Below, piece by piece: positions 48,213-58,373 of a stretch of DNA of 64,000 nt. Source of the DNA: an uncultured Acholeplasmataceae bacterium (GTDB lineage: Bacteria; Bacillota_I; Bacilli_A; Acholeplasmatales; Acholeplasmataceae). The DNA lies in NCBI GenBank assembly GCA_927441705.1, contig CAKMKH010000017.1, positions 24,529 through 88,528 of the forward strand. The letters run 5' to 3'. The notes under the pieces are model-generated. The model made no database searches, was not told where the DNA came from, and worked only from the letters and a program-made list of their open reading frames with translations. Position 1 is the stretch's first letter. Each line of letters opens with the position of its first letter. The position numbers and the translations under genes were made by a program.

Positions 48213-48471
48213 ATTTATCTATATGTTTTTCTAAAAATTCTTTTACCTTTATTGGATTCATATCGATTAAAATTTCATTATCTTTAATCAATACTGGTAA
48301 AGCTAATACCATATGTGTTTTAACCATTTTTACAAATAAATCATAATGTTCTTCTTTATCTACAATAGTAATATCATTTATGTATTTATCTTTCAGTACA
48401 GTTTTTAAATATAGCTTTAATCTATTACAATTTGGACAATCTTGTTTAGTTAACATATATAATTTTGACAT
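48211..48471 (-). CDS. Glutaredoxin/thioredoxin-like small protein
   Basis: MSKLYMLTKQDCPNCNRLKLYL CxxC motif; ALPVLIKDNEILID. Confidence 0.8.
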   Translation of the reverse strand: MSKLYMLTKQDCPNCNRLKLYLKTVLKDKYINDITIVDKEEHYDLFVKMVKTHMVLALPVLIKDNEILIDMNPIKVKEFLEKHIDK

Positions 48472-48527
48472 ATCAACACCTCAATTTCTAAACGCCATAA
48501 CTAGTTTATCAAATTAGATGTTTATCA

Positions 48528-50219
48528 CTAAATCATATGCTTTAAACTGATGATTATTTCTGTGCCTTTATTAACTATTGAATTAAGCTCTATCTGGCCT
48601 TGATATTTAATCACAATATGCTTAACAATAGCCAATCCTAAACCTGTACCACCATCTAACCTTCCTTTTTCAACCCTATAAAATCTTTCAAACACTCTTG
48701 ATTGATGTTCTTTAGCGATACCTTTACCACTATCTTTTACTTTAAATATGATGCCTTCATCTATATTTTTGAGTTCAATATTGATGTTTTTATTTGATTC
48801 ACTATATTTATAAGCATTCTCAATAACATTCTTAAATAGTTTGGCAAAATCCATTGGATCACCATAATATTTAACCTGTTCAGCTACAATATTAACTTGC
48901 ATATTCTTATCTTTGTATGTCTCTTTTAATATATTTGTGATTTCATTTAGGGTATTTGTTAAGTCAATATCCTGATAAGACTCTTCTTTAATGTTTTCTA
49001 ATCTAGACAACATGAGCATATCTTCAACTAATGCAGCCATGAACTTTGTTTGATTGACAATCTTTAACGATATATCCTTGACTTCTCTGTCGCTTTTAAC
49101 CATATCATAGAGTATGAGTTCACTATATCCTCTAATGGCTGACAACGGTGATTTTAACTCGTGTGAAGCATGTGAAAAAAAGTCTCTTTTCATATGACCA
49201 ATTTGTCTTTCATCAGTCACATTTTTTAAAATCATAAGAATACTTGCTAAATCATTTTGATCAATATGCTTTTGGAGTGGATAAACATGTGAATCAAATA
49301 TTTGATCTTTCATTTTGATGTCTTTATGAAAATTGCTATCGTCATCTAGAGCATTATCAATGGCTTGATTTAAAGTTAAATCTCTTATAAATTTATAACT
49401 ACTTTGATTTAAAAAAGATTCATCGATGTCAAATAGCACTTTGGCATCTTGATTATAAAAGATTAGTTTTTTATCTGTATCAAATAATAGTATGGATTGT
49501 TTAATTTCATTTAAAATAAAATTTAATTGCTTTTGATAATTTTTAATTTGGTTTAAGTATCTAGAAGTTTCATAGTTAATTTCATTCATCTCATGAAGCA
49601 TTTCATTTATTTCTAAATAAGGACTATTTAAAGTCATCATTTGATAACTTCCTTTGTTAAGTAAGATTAGTCCTTGTTTAACCTTATCCCAAGGTTTAAG
49701 TAAATTCTTATTAACCTTTAATAATCCTGCGTAATAAATACCCCCGATGAGAAGACCACTAATTATAAGTGTCCATAATGCTTGTCTATATGTTTGAATT
49801 TGTGATGCTAGTGGTATCGATACTCTTAAGTAATACCCATTATCTAGCTGTTTGGCGATATATAATAGTTCGATATCAATGGTATCTGAATTTCTAATAA
49901 ATACGTTTCCTAAATCGATAATTTCTGGTCTTTCGCTTTTATCAGTACCAACTTCTAAATCATGGGTATCTGCTAAAACAAATCCATTTTCATCTAAAAT
50001 TGTAATTCTTCTTTGACTTTGGTCATATGAATTAACAAATGCCTGATCATTTTCAGCAAATTGCTCATAACTTGTTTCTACTTCATCTAGTAAAAAAGTC
50101 ATCATAGATTCTTGATGTTTTTTTTCAAATTGATATAAAGAAAAAAAGACAATCATAAAAAACAATATGAAAGCACTAAGTAGTAGCAAAATATTATTTC
50201 TTATAATAACCTTTTTCAT
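48528..50219 (-). CDS. phoR: Sensor histidine kinase PhoR-like
   Basis: FFSHASHELKSPLSAIRGYSELI H-box, KNVIENAYKYSE N-box, VKDSGKGIAKEHQSRVFERFYRVEKGRLDGGTGLGLAIVK. Confidence 0.9.
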   Translation of the reverse strand: MKKVIIRNNILLLLSAFILFFMIVFFSLYQFEKKHQESMMTFLLDEVETSYEQFAENDQAFVNSYDQSQRRITILDENGFVLADTHDLEVGTDKSERPEIIDLGNVFIRNSDTIDIELLYIAKQLDNGYYLRVSIPLASQIQTYRQALWTLIISGLLIGGIYYAGLLKVNKNLLKPWDKVKQGLILLNKGSYQMMTLNSPYLEINEMLHEMNEINYETSRYLNQIKNYQKQLNFILNEIKQSILLFDTDKKLIFYNQDAKVLFDIDESFLNQSSYKFIRDLTLNQAIDNALDDDSNFHKDIKMKDQIFDSHVYPLQKHIDQNDLASILMILKNVTDERQIGHMKRDFFSHASHELKSPLSAIRGYSELILYDMVKSDREVKDISLKIVNQTKFMAALVEDMLMLSRLENIKEESYQDIDLTNTLNEITNILKETYKDKNMQVNIVAEQVKYYGDPMDFAKLFKNVIENAYKYSESNKNINIELKNIDEGIIFKVKDSGKGIAKEHQSRVFERFYRVEKGRLDGGTGLGLAIVKHIVIKYQGQIELNSIVNKGTEIIISLKHMI

Positions 50220-50878
50220 TCGATATGATACCCCACACCTCTGATTGTTTTTATACCAACTTCAGCATGACTTGCTTTTAATTTTTGTCTAAGTGACTTA
50301 ATGTGCATGTCTAAAGTTCTTGATTCTCCAATAAAATCTGTGTCCCAAACAAATGTGAAAATCATTTCCTTTGATACAACATCATTTTGATTTTTAATTA
50401 AAAGTTTTAATATATCATATTCTTTATTTGTTAAATAAACTTGTTTTTGATCAATAGTGAATAGATGTTTCTTATCATCAATCAAAATATTTTTTAGTTC
50501 GAAAAGATGCTCGCCTTTAAGATTTCTAAGTCGAGCTTGAATTCTAGATGTTAATTCCAAAACACCAAATGGCTTAGTGACATAATCATCTGCACCTAAA
50601 TCTAGAGCTATAACTTTATCCATTTCCGTTTGTAGAGCTGAAATCATCATCACAGGAATTTTCTTATCAAGTTTTCTTATTAGCTTTAAAATATCTAATC
50701 CAGAAGCATCCGGTAACATGATATCAAGCAAAATCATATCTGGTTTTTGTCTCTTAAACGCGTCGATAAATGCTTCACCAGTTGAAAATCCAAACCCTTT
50801 AAACCCGGCATTTTCTATCGTTTTTTCAATGACATATTGAATAGCTTGATCATCTTCAACAAAATATATGATTGACAT
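50216..50878 (-). CDS. phoB: OmpR/PhoB-family response regulator
   Basis: IYFVEDDQAIQYVIEKT, DMILLDIMLPDASGLDIL, winged-helix SRTLDMHIKSLRQKL...IKTIRGVGYHIE. Confidence 0.92.
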   Translation of the reverse strand: MSIIYFVEDDQAIQYVIEKTIENAGFKGFGFSTGEAFIDAFKRQKPDMILLDIMLPDASGLDILKLIRKLDKKIPVMMISALQTEMDKVIALDLGADDYVTKPFGVLELTSRIQARLRNLKGEHLFELKNILIDDKKHLFTIDQKQVYLTNKEYDILKLLIKNQNDVVSKEMIFTFVWDTDFIGESRTLDMHIKSLRQKLKASHAEVGIKTIRGVGYHIE

Positions 50879-50889
50879 TGATATCCTCC

Positions 50890-51552
50890 TTAGAATAATA
50901 ACGTATTTTTATGTGTTCCTTTTACTATAAATATAATCCATTGAGCTATATTTACTGCATGATCTCCTACACGTTCAAAATATTTCGCAACCATAAGTAC
51001 GTATATTAGTTCATTTGCATCAATTTTATCATTTTTTAATTCAGTTGTCATCTTTAAGATAAGTTGTTGGAATAGATCATCAACTTCATCATCTTTAGCA
51101 ATCACAACTTTTGCGATTTCTTGATCGACTTGAACTAGTCCCTTTATGCTTAATAAGACCATTTCTTCAACAATTTGAGCCATATGTGTTGTGATTGGTA
51201 ATACTCTTTTATTGATTCCACCTTCAAGATGAAGTGTCATTTCTGCAATATCACTTGCATGATCACCAATTCTTTCTAAATCAGTAATCAATTTTAAAAT
51301 ACCTGTTACTAATCTTAAATCACTAGCAACTGGTTGTTCTCTCCAAATGATTTTTAGAGCTTGTTTAGCAATTTCTTCTTCTAATTGATCAACTTCATCA
51401 TCTTTTTTAATAACGATTCTTGCTAAATCGTGATCACTATTCTTAAATGCCTCTAGCCCTTCTCTTAAATTACTTAAAGCAAGATCTGCCATGTGTGCAA
51501 CATCTTTTTTTAAGCCTTCAATCATTTCTTCTAAATGTTGTCTAAGTGTCAT
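50890..51552 (-). CDS. phoU: Phosphate transport regulator PhoU
   Basis: PhoU repeats KKDDEVDQLEEEI and AKDDEVDDLFQQL; LERIGDHASDIAE / FERVGDHAVNIAQW. Confidence 0.95.
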   Translation of the reverse strand: MTLRQHLEEMIEGLKKDVAHMADLALSNLREGLEAFKNSDHDLARIVIKKDDEVDQLEEEIAKQALKIIWREQPVASDLRLVTGILKLITDLERIGDHASDIAEMTLHLEGGINKRVLPITTHMAQIVEEMVLLSIKGLVQVDQEIAKVVIAKDDEVDDLFQQLILKMTTELKNDKIDANELIYVLMVAKYFERVGDHAVNIAQWIIFIVKGTHKNTLLF

Positions 51553-51563
51553 ATATTTTTCTC

Positions 51564-52334
51564 CTATCCGAATCTACCTGTAATGTAGTTTTCAGTTTGT
51601 TTATGCTTAGGGGTAGAAAAGATGAAATTTGTATCTCCAAATTCAATGATTTCTCCCATTAAAAAGAATGCAGTTTTATCTGATATACGAGCAGCTTGTT
51701 GCATGTTATGTGTCACAATAACAATCGTGAAGTCTTTTTTTAATTCAACGATTAAGTCTTCAATCTTAGCGGTTGCTACTGGATCTAGTGCACTTGTAGG
51801 CTCATCCATTAAAATCACTTCAGGTTTCATTGCAATCGTTCTAGCAATACATAATCTTTGTTGTTGTCCGCCTGATAAAGATAGCGCGCTTTCTTTTAAT
51901 CTATCTTTAACTTCATCCCATAATGCTGCTTGTTTCAAGCTTTGTTCGACTATTTCATTAAGTTCATTTTTGTTTTTCATGCCCTGACATTTTGGTCCAT
52001 AAGCAATATTTTCAAAAATGCTCATCGGGAATGGATTCGGTTTTTGAAACACCATACCCACTTGTGTTCTAAGTGAAATGATATCCATTTGTGGAGCGTA
52101 AATATCTTTATCGTGATAATGAACATCACCTGTTATTTTACAAGTTTCAACTAAATCATTCATTCTATTTAAAGTTCTTAAAAATGTAGATTTTCCACAT
52201 CCAGAAGGGCCAATTAAAGCTGTAACTTCTTTTTCATAAATAGGAATTTCAACATTTTTTAGAGCTTGAGTATCTCCATAGAATAAATCTAGATTTTTTA
52301 TCTCAAATGTTTTTTTATTTTCAATTGTTGTCAT
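51564..52334 (-). CDS. pstB: Phosphate ABC transporter ATPase PstB
   Basis: [58 protein letters not shown]. Confidence 0.97.
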   Translation of the reverse strand: MTTIENKKTFEIKNLDLFYGDTQALKNVEIPIYEKEVTALIGPSGCGKSTFLRTLNRMNDLVETCKITGDVHYHDKDIYAPQMDIISLRTQVGMVFQKPNPFPMSIFENIAYGPKCQGMKNKNELNEIVEQSLKQAALWDEVKDRLKESALSLSGGQQQRLCIARTIAMKPEVILMDEPTSALDPVATAKIEDLIVELKKDFTIVIVTHNMQQAARISDKTAFFLMGEIIEFGDTNFIFSTPKHKQTENYITGRFG

Positions 52335-53542
52335 CTAATAACACCATACCTTCTCATAAATCTTTTTGATATAAATTTGATTGAAATATTTAAAATTAAT
52401 ACAATCAATAGTATAATTAACGCTATCGTTGAAGATAGTTCAAAGTTTGCTGGTTCATCAGTCATCATTGACCATATGTGAACAGCCAAAGATGTTGATC
52501 TATCTGTAAGATGAACTTCATCTTTAATTGATGTTCCTATCGCGAACACCAAAGCAGCACTCTCACCAATAATTCTTCCGATTGCAAGTAGGGTTGCTGT
52601 TAGTATACCGCTAAATGCATTAGGTAAAATCACTTTAAAAACAGTTTGTGTTTTACTAGCTCCTAAAGCTAGAGAAGCATATCTATAATCATCAGGAACA
52701 ACCTTTAGACTCTCTTCTGTTGTTCTAATGATAATTGGTAGTAATATAACAGCTAAAGTCATTGATCCAGAAATAAGATTTCCTGTCGTAGCTGTTGTTA
52801 AACCTATAGTTATTGGAACAAATATTGCAAGTCCCATCAAACCATAAATGATTGAGGGTACGCCTGTCAGTGTTTCTATAAATGATCTTAACAATCGATT
52901 AAATTTATTGTTTTTGGCATATTCATTCAAATAAATAGCTGCACCTACTCCAATTGGAAGTGCGAAAACTAATGTTAAAACAATTAAATAAAGTGTTGTT
53001 ATGATTGATCCTCTTATGCCTCCACCAGTAGTCGCAAACTCTAACTCTCTAATAGCTCCTTGGGCATCTAGCGTGTCTATCATAATTGAAGCCCCTCTAC
53101 TAGATAAAGCACTAGATGCGCCTTCAAATGCAATTCTAATAATCTCATAATCTACTTTTAACTCTATCACAGACTGTCCAACACCTTTATTGTTAAGTTC
53201 ATTAAATGGTGAGTCAGGATGCACATAGGTGACAACTACTACATTTTTACCTTGTAGATCTTTTTCATCTGTTAAAGCCACTCCCCATATGCTTGAATAA
53301 AAAGTATTCTCTTCAAATGATCTATCGGTCTGATATTCGTCCATTAATAGACCTTCATCTACATTAGCTATATACGTTACTGCAGTATAATTATGTGTGA
53401 TTAAGTCAAAATTTAATAGTTTATATCCATTAACAAAGACATATCCAATAATCATAAGTAATACAGCTAATGATACAAAAGCTGCACCATATGTAATACT
53501 TAGATACCCTTTTTCTTTGATTTTTTTATTTAACATGAACAT
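52331..53542 (-). CDS. pstA: Phosphate ABC transporter permease PstA
   Basis: [58 protein letters not shown]. Confidence 0.95.
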   Translation of the reverse strand: MFMLNKKIKEKGYLSITYGAAFVSLAVLLMIIGYVFVNGYKLLNFDLITHNYTAVTYIANVDEGLLMDEYQTDRSFEENTFYSSIWGVALTDEKDLQGKNVVVVTYVHPDSPFNELNNKGVGQSVIELKVDYEIIRIAFEGASSALSSRGASIMIDTLDAQGAIRELEFATTGGGIRGSIITTLYLIVLTLVFALPIGVGAAIYLNEYAKNNKFNRLLRSFIETLTGVPSIIYGLMGLAIFVPITIGLTTATTGNLISGSMTLAVILLPIIIRTTEESLKVVPDDYRYASLALGASKTQTVFKVILPNAFSGILTATLLAIGRIIGESAALVFAIGTSIKDEVHLTDRSTSLAVHIWSMMTDEPANFELSSTIALIILLIVLILNISIKFISKRFMRRYGVIR

Positions 53543-54503
53543 GACCTACCTTTTTCTTAATTGTGTTTAAAATAAGATTGGTCAATAATATAACAACCAT
53601 CAAAATAATACCTACTGAAAAACGTATATCATAATCAAGCCCTACTGTTTCTTTCATACCTTCGAGCATGGTTGTTGTCAAGGTTGATGTCGTATCTAAA
53701 AGATTAAATGATAACCCAGATCTTCTTCCACCTGCAACTAAGCTTACGGCAGTAGCTTCACCTAGTACACGTCCAATCCCTAAAATTGCTGAAGTAAATA
53801 TACCTGATTTAGCAGCTGCCAATACAACTTTGAAATTGGTTTGCATTGGGCTTGCACCTAAAGCTAGGGATCCATGTATAATCTCTTTGTCAACACTTCT
53901 AATAGCAACTTCACTAATTGAAGTGATTGTTGGAATTGTCATAATCGCTAGAACAATCACACTTGCTAATATGGAATTCCCACCTTTAGATTGATATCCA
54001 ATAAGAGCACTTAAGTTATAAACAAATTTCAAAACTAATCCAGCCCCAAATAATCCATAAATGATTGAAGGAATTGAAGCTAGAAGTTCAGTTACAGTTC
54101 TTAAACTTTCTGCCAGCTTTTTTGGTGCTATTTTCGCGATAAAAAGCGCTGTTAAAACACCTACTGGAAAGCTTATAAGTAAAGATAAGAACGCAATAAA
54201 TAATGTACTTATGATAATAAAGCCTATACTATATAAATTTGAATTAAAAGCCTCACCTGTTAACCAAGTGTTTCCAGTTATAAATCTTAAAAAATTTACA
54301 GTTCCTAATCCATTATTGTCGGATATAAATGGCGTAATACCCTTTAGTAAGATAACACCTGCGACAATAAATATGAACGATGATGATAAAATAGCGAGAA
54401 AAAATAATACATTTTTTACAAAAATATCTATAATTTTATTTTTCCCATTTTTTGAATTTCTAATGTTTGATAATTGTTGCATATGATCACCCTTTACACG
54501 CAA
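53526..54503 (-). CDS. pstC: Phosphate ABC transporter permease PstC
   Basis: ELLASIPSIIYGLFGAGLVLKF, LALGASPMQTNFKVVLAAAKSGI. Confidence 0.95.
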   Translation of the reverse strand: MRVKGDHMQQLSNIRNSKNGKNKIIDIFVKNVLFFLAILSSSFIFIVAGVILLKGITPFISDNNGLGTVNFLRFITGNTWLTGEAFNSNLYSIGFIIISTLFIAFLSLLISFPVGVLTALFIAKIAPKKLAESLRTVTELLASIPSIIYGLFGAGLVLKFVYNLSALIGYQSKGGNSILASVIVLAIMTIPTITSISEVAIRSVDKEIIHGSLALGASPMQTNFKVVLAAAKSGIFTSAILGIGRVLGEATAVSLVAGGRRSGLSFNLLDTTSTLTTTMLEGMKETVGLDYDIRFSVGIILMVVILLTNLILNTIKKKVGHVHVK

Positions 54504-54531
54504 GAAAAGACCTTCATAAGGTCTTTTCTCC
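54503..54531 (-). terminator. Intercistronic hairpin between pstS and pstC
   Basis: agaaaagacctt-cat-aaggtcttttct. Confidence 0.7.
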
Positions 54532-54546
54532 TATTTTTGTTAAGCA

Positions 54547-55500
54547 TTACTCGCTAATCAAATCTGACCACTTAGTAAATGTACCTTCATAAATTTTTCT
54601 TAAATCATCAGCAGTAACATTATTAATTGGGTTACTTAAATGAACGATTGCTACTATGGCATCCCATGCTAGTTGTCCATATTGTTCTTCAGGAATTGCT
54701 ACTCCATTTACTTCTTTTTCTGAATCTTTGAACGGTCTTGAAGCAAATCCAATATCTTTAGCAACTGATTCGTCTTTTTGATCACCAACAACACGTTTGT
54801 AAGCATCGCCTGATCCTGTATGGTCATGGTCAGCTACAAAGTTACCAGCTTTAGCACTAAATGCTTGAGTTAGAGCTTCTGCAACTTTTTGAATTGAATC
54901 CGAGCCTCCAAATCTAATTGTTACTGCACTGTTATCTTGGCTAGTAATTGGGTAATCTGCTTTAATATCATCCCAAGTTTGTGTTGCAGGAAGTGCAACT
55001 GCACCAGCATTATTGATAATATCTGCAGCATCTGTAGTTTCTAAGAATGCGATAAATGCATCAACTAAATCTTCGACATCTTGACTAGGGAAATCTCCAT
55101 CTTCACGAACCATCCAATTAAATGGTCTTTTTAAACCGTATGTATCATTAATTACATTTGCTTCACTAGGTTCAACACCATTAAATGATAAACCTTTAAT
55201 TTCATTTGTTAGACTTGATAGTGATACATAACCTATGCCAAATTCATCTGTTTGCATTGAAGTCATGATACCTGTATTATCTTTAATAACAAAACCTTCT
55301 ACTAAAACACTGTCACTTGCTTCAGCTTCGGGAAAACCAATCCCACCCATAAAACCTGCTCTTGTGCCTGATGTAGTATCTCTTGTATATACTGTAATAT
55401 TACTATCTGTATTAAAACCTTCTTCATTACCTTCACATGCTGCAAGTCCAAATGTTAATAAGACTGCCATAATTAAAACTAAATATTTCACTTTTTTCAT
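54547..55500 (-). CDS. pstS: Phosphate-binding lipoprotein PstS, circularly permuted domain order
   Basis: Lipobox LAAC; N-half VYTRDTTSGTRAGF...FGIGYVSLSSL...TYGLKRPFNWM, C-half VTIRFGGSDSIQKVAEALTQAF...TGSGDAYKRV...IGFASRPFKDSE...FTKWSDLISE. Confidence 0.88.
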   Translation of the reverse strand: MKKVKYLVLIMAVLLTFGLAACEGNEEGFNTDSNITVYTRDTTSGTRAGFMGGIGFPEAEASDSVLVEGFVIKDNTGIMTSMQTDEFGIGYVSLSSLTNEIKGLSFNGVEPSEANVINDTYGLKRPFNWMVREDGDFPSQDVEDLVDAFIAFLETTDAADIINNAGAVALPATQTWDDIKADYPITSQDNSAVTIRFGGSDSIQKVAEALTQAFSAKAGNFVADHDHTGSGDAYKRVVGDQKDESVAKDIGFASRPFKDSEKEVNGVAIPEEQYGQLAWDAIVAIVHLSNPINNVTADDLRKIYEGTFTKWSDLISE

Positions 55501-55531
55501 TTTTTGATCTCCTTTTTTATTTTCCATTCAT

Positions 55532-55597
55532 ATTATATCTAAGTGTGCTTTTATTAGAAATCATAATTTAGTAAGTGTTATGTAAAGAAAGTGTAAA
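55532..55597 (-). promoter_or_regulatory. pst promoter with candidate Pho box
   Basis: Minus strand TTTACActttcTTTACAtaacaCTTACT (11-bp periodicity, 55570-55597) upstream of TATAAT (55532-55537). Confidence 0.6.
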
Positions 55598-55626
55598 AAA
55601 AAACGCTCCTTATCTAGAGCGTTTGT
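55598..55626 (-). terminator. Terminator after ABC-2 permease gene
   Basis: aaaacgctc-cttatct-agagcgttt. Confidence 0.75.
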
Positions 55627-55639
55627 TAATGATAAAATA

Positions 55640-56536
55640 TTAACTCTTAATTTTTTTACTCATATTTCTATAACCTAGGTAAAGTAGAAGTCCTGCAATT
55701 ACAACTGAACCTAACATAAGCCATATCATATGAACATCCATACCAATGACTCCAATCTCATTCATACCGAAGTAAAGACTCATCTCAGAAATAGCTTCTT
55801 CACTTTGGATGGCATCATATAATATTGACATAGGCTCTCTAAGCATAACATTTTTTAGTAAAATGGTCATATGTGTGAAAGGAATTGTTGATGATATGTA
55901 TTGAATAGAATTAGAGAATACTGCTAGAGGCATATATATACCACAAATAAATCCTACTAGTGTTCCTAATATACCTGATAATGTTCCAAAAGCATTTACT
56001 GATTTCAATAGTGTAACTAGATAGATCATTAAAGATGCTGATACAAATGTAAATAATAATAATAAACCTAGTGTTTGTATAATAACTAATAAAGGAAACC
56101 AATAGCCACTAACAATACCTACATAAACAATTGTAAATGCCCACATTAAAACAGTAAAGAATATAGTTACTATAATAGCTGATAAATAATAACTAAATAT
56201 TATTTTATATCGTTTAACCGGTGTTACTAGGTAAGCATCTAGTGAGCGTTGCTCTAAATCTGTGATAATGTTACCCATGATCCCTAATGATAATGATATT
56301 GTATTAATAACTAAAATACCACCCATCATATTACTTATTTTCAAGTAATCGATTAAATTTGCATCTATGATTCCCGCATACTCTGGTCTTCTAAGATGTG
56401 ATACGAAATTTTCACCTATAAACAAAAAATATAGAGTCAATAAGATAATAACACTTAAGAAAGAAAAGAATACAGCTGTTCTATCCCTTAAAAACTTCAG
56501 CATATGTCTTTTAACTAGTGAACTAAACTCATACAT
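55640..56536 (-). CDS. ABC-2 type transporter permease
   Basis: Six hydrophobic segments; ITDLEQRSLDAYLVTPVKRYKIIFSYYLSAIIVTIFFTVLMW; start taken at MYEFSSLVKRHMLKFLRDR. Confidence 0.88.
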   Translation of the reverse strand: MYEFSSLVKRHMLKFLRDRTAVFFSFLSVIILLTLYFLFIGENFVSHLRRPEYAGIIDANLIDYLKISNMMGGILVINTISLSLGIMGNIITDLEQRSLDAYLVTPVKRYKIIFSYYLSAIIVTIFFTVLMWAFTIVYVGIVSGYWFPLLVIIQTLGLLLLFTFVSASLMIYLVTLLKSVNAFGTLSGILGTLVGFICGIYMPLAVFSNSIQYISSTIPFTHMTILLKNVMLREPMSILYDAIQSEEAISEMSLYFGMNEIGVIGMDVHMIWLMLGSVVIAGLLLYLGYRNMSKKIKS

Positions 56537-57437
56537 CGTATTCATCCTTTCCAACAACATTTATAAAAACATCATCCATCGAACCTTTAACGACTTCAAA
56601 TTGTTTGATGTTGCCCTTTAGTTTTTCAATTAACTCCAAAGTATCTATTGTATTCTCAACAGTTAAAATAAACTGGTCCGCTATTTTTTCGTATGCACGA
56701 TTCATTGTTTTTAGTGTTTCTTTTAATAGCTCTTTATCATTAGGAACTACTTTGAATCTATCGAAACTAAATCTTTCTTTTAAATATGCAGGTGTTCCTT
56801 GAACCATAATTTTTCCCTTATTGATGATCACCACATGATCAGCATTCGCAGCTTCTTCCATATAATGGGTCGTTAGAAAAATCGTAATTCCTTTTTCATT
56901 TTTAAGTTTTTCAATAACTTCCCAAACAATCTTTCTTGTTTCAGGGTCTAATCCTGTTGTTGGTTCATCTAATAAAAGAATTTCTGGGTTCGCAAATAAC
57001 GCTCTTGCGATTTCAGTTCTTCTCTTTTGTCCACCAGATAGGGTTTTAAATCTTTGATTTTCAAATTCTTTTAAATTTAAAAATTCAGATAGTTCACTAT
57101 ATCGCTCTACTACTTTTTCTTTAGTTTTTAAATAAAGTGCTCCTCTGTATAATAAATTTTCTTTAACAGTCAAGACATCATCTAATACATTGTTTTGAAA
57201 CACAACTCCTAATTTTTCTCTAAAGTATTTTTCATCAGTCTCACCGTTTAGTTTTACTGTTCCACTATTTTTATCTAGTAATGTTGTAATCACATTAATG
57301 GTTGTGGATTTCCCTGCCCCGTTTGGGCCTAAAAATGCAAATAAACTTCCTCTTTTTACAGAAAAAGATATGTCGTTAACAGCAACAACATCCTTATAAG
57401 TCTTAACTAAGTTTTCAACTGTTAAGATCGCGTCCAT
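56529..57437 (-). CDS. ABC transporter ATPase (DrrA/CcmA-like)
   Basis: AFLGPNGAGKSTTINVITTLL, LSGGQKRRTEIARALF, LLLDEPTTGLDPETRKIVW. Confidence 0.95.
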   Translation of the reverse strand: MDAILTVENLVKTYKDVVAVNDISFSVKRGSLFAFLGPNGAGKSTTINVITTLLDKNSGTVKLNGETDEKYFREKLGVVFQNNVLDDVLTVKENLLYRGALYLKTKEKVVERYSELSEFLNLKEFENQRFKTLSGGQKRRTEIARALFANPEILLLDEPTTGLDPETRKIVWEVIEKLKNEKGITIFLTTHYMEEAANADHVVIINKGKIMVQGTPAYLKERFSFDRFKVVPNDKELLKETLKTMNRAYEKIADQFILTVENTIDTLELIEKLKGNIKQFEVVKGSMDDVFINVVGKDEYDV

Positions 57438-57569
57438 AAGTTCACCTCTATTGATTTTAATCGCTTCTTTTATTAGAAATTATAACATAAGTATTCTATA
57501 AAAAATAAAAAAAGATGATACTTTTACAAAAATATATATAAGTATCACGTTTTTATTAATAAATCAGAT

Positions 57570-58316
57570 TTATTTCGTTACATCTTTATTTTTAGGATCA
57601 TAAATTAGTGTCGTTAAGACTTTATGTTCATAAATATCGTCAGTCTCAATCATTTTAATAGCCGCCATTAAAGGTATCACTTGAAATATTGTATCTCCAT
57701 TGATTTCCATCATATCTGTAACCTTATAAAGATACATCTTAGCTATCTCATATGAGTTTAGTCTTAACAAAATATAGGTTTGTGCAATATCTAAGATTGG
57801 ATTGCCAAGTTTCGCATGTATCCAATCCATAATATAATGCTTTTTCCTATAATAAAGTATATGTGATGGTTGATAATCAAAATGGCATAAATGATTCTTA
57901 TATTCTATATTTTGAAGAATCATGCTTGCGATATTTTTAATTTCTTTGCTTAACTGACTCATTTCAATCCATCTTTTAAACACAATATGTGCATTTTCTA
58001 ATTCTAATGCTTTATATGTGTGGATTTCTGATTGAATATGTACAAAGTCAGTAAGTACTGAATCTTCAAAATGATTATGTATACTTAAATCTAGACTTTC
58101 TTTACCTAGATAAGGCATTTTTATTTCATGAGCGCTTATTTTTTTCATTTCGCTAACTAATAAACTTGTTTGTTCTCTTAAAATATCGTGTATATATATT
58201 TCTTTATCAACCCATTCTTCAGGGTAAAAATCATCGTATATTTTATACGCTGATTTATCTTCAATATAAACTTTTGCCATGTGGCCTTGTTTAAGCATTG
58301 TTCTAATCTTAATCAC
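57570..58316 (-). CDS. Aminoglycoside phosphotransferase/choline kinase-like protein
   Basis: CHFDYQPSHILYYRKKHYIMDWIHAKLGNPILDIAQTYILLRL resembles HxDxxxxN...D/DW kinase motifs. Confidence 0.65.
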   Translation of the reverse strand: MIKIRTMLKQGHMAKVYIEDKSAYKIYDDFYPEEWVDKEIYIHDILREQTSLLVSEMKKISAHEIKMPYLGKESLDLSIHNHFEDSVLTDFVHIQSEIHTYKALELENAHIVFKRWIEMSQLSKEIKNIASMILQNIEYKNHLCHFDYQPSHILYYRKKHYIMDWIHAKLGNPILDIAQTYILLRLNSYEIAKMYLYKVTDMMEINGDTIFQVIPLMAAIKMIETDDIYEHKVLTTLIYDPKNKDVTK

Positions 58317-58340
58317 TACCTTTTAATGTAGAAGTCTATA

Positions 58341-58370
58341 TAAAAAAACAAGAGTAAAAACCCTTGTTTA
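58341..58370 (-). terminator. Terminator after the 58374-58727 gene
   Basis: aaaacaaggg/cccttgttt-type hairpin: aaaaaacaagagtaaaaacccttgttt. Confidence 0.55.
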
Positions 58371-58373
58371 ATC

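Noticed and set aside
48105-48287. 60-aa plus-strand ORF (MVSMVAQRSPKPLVRVQILLSLPF)
   Set aside because: It lies inside tRNA-Trp and its terminator; spurious.
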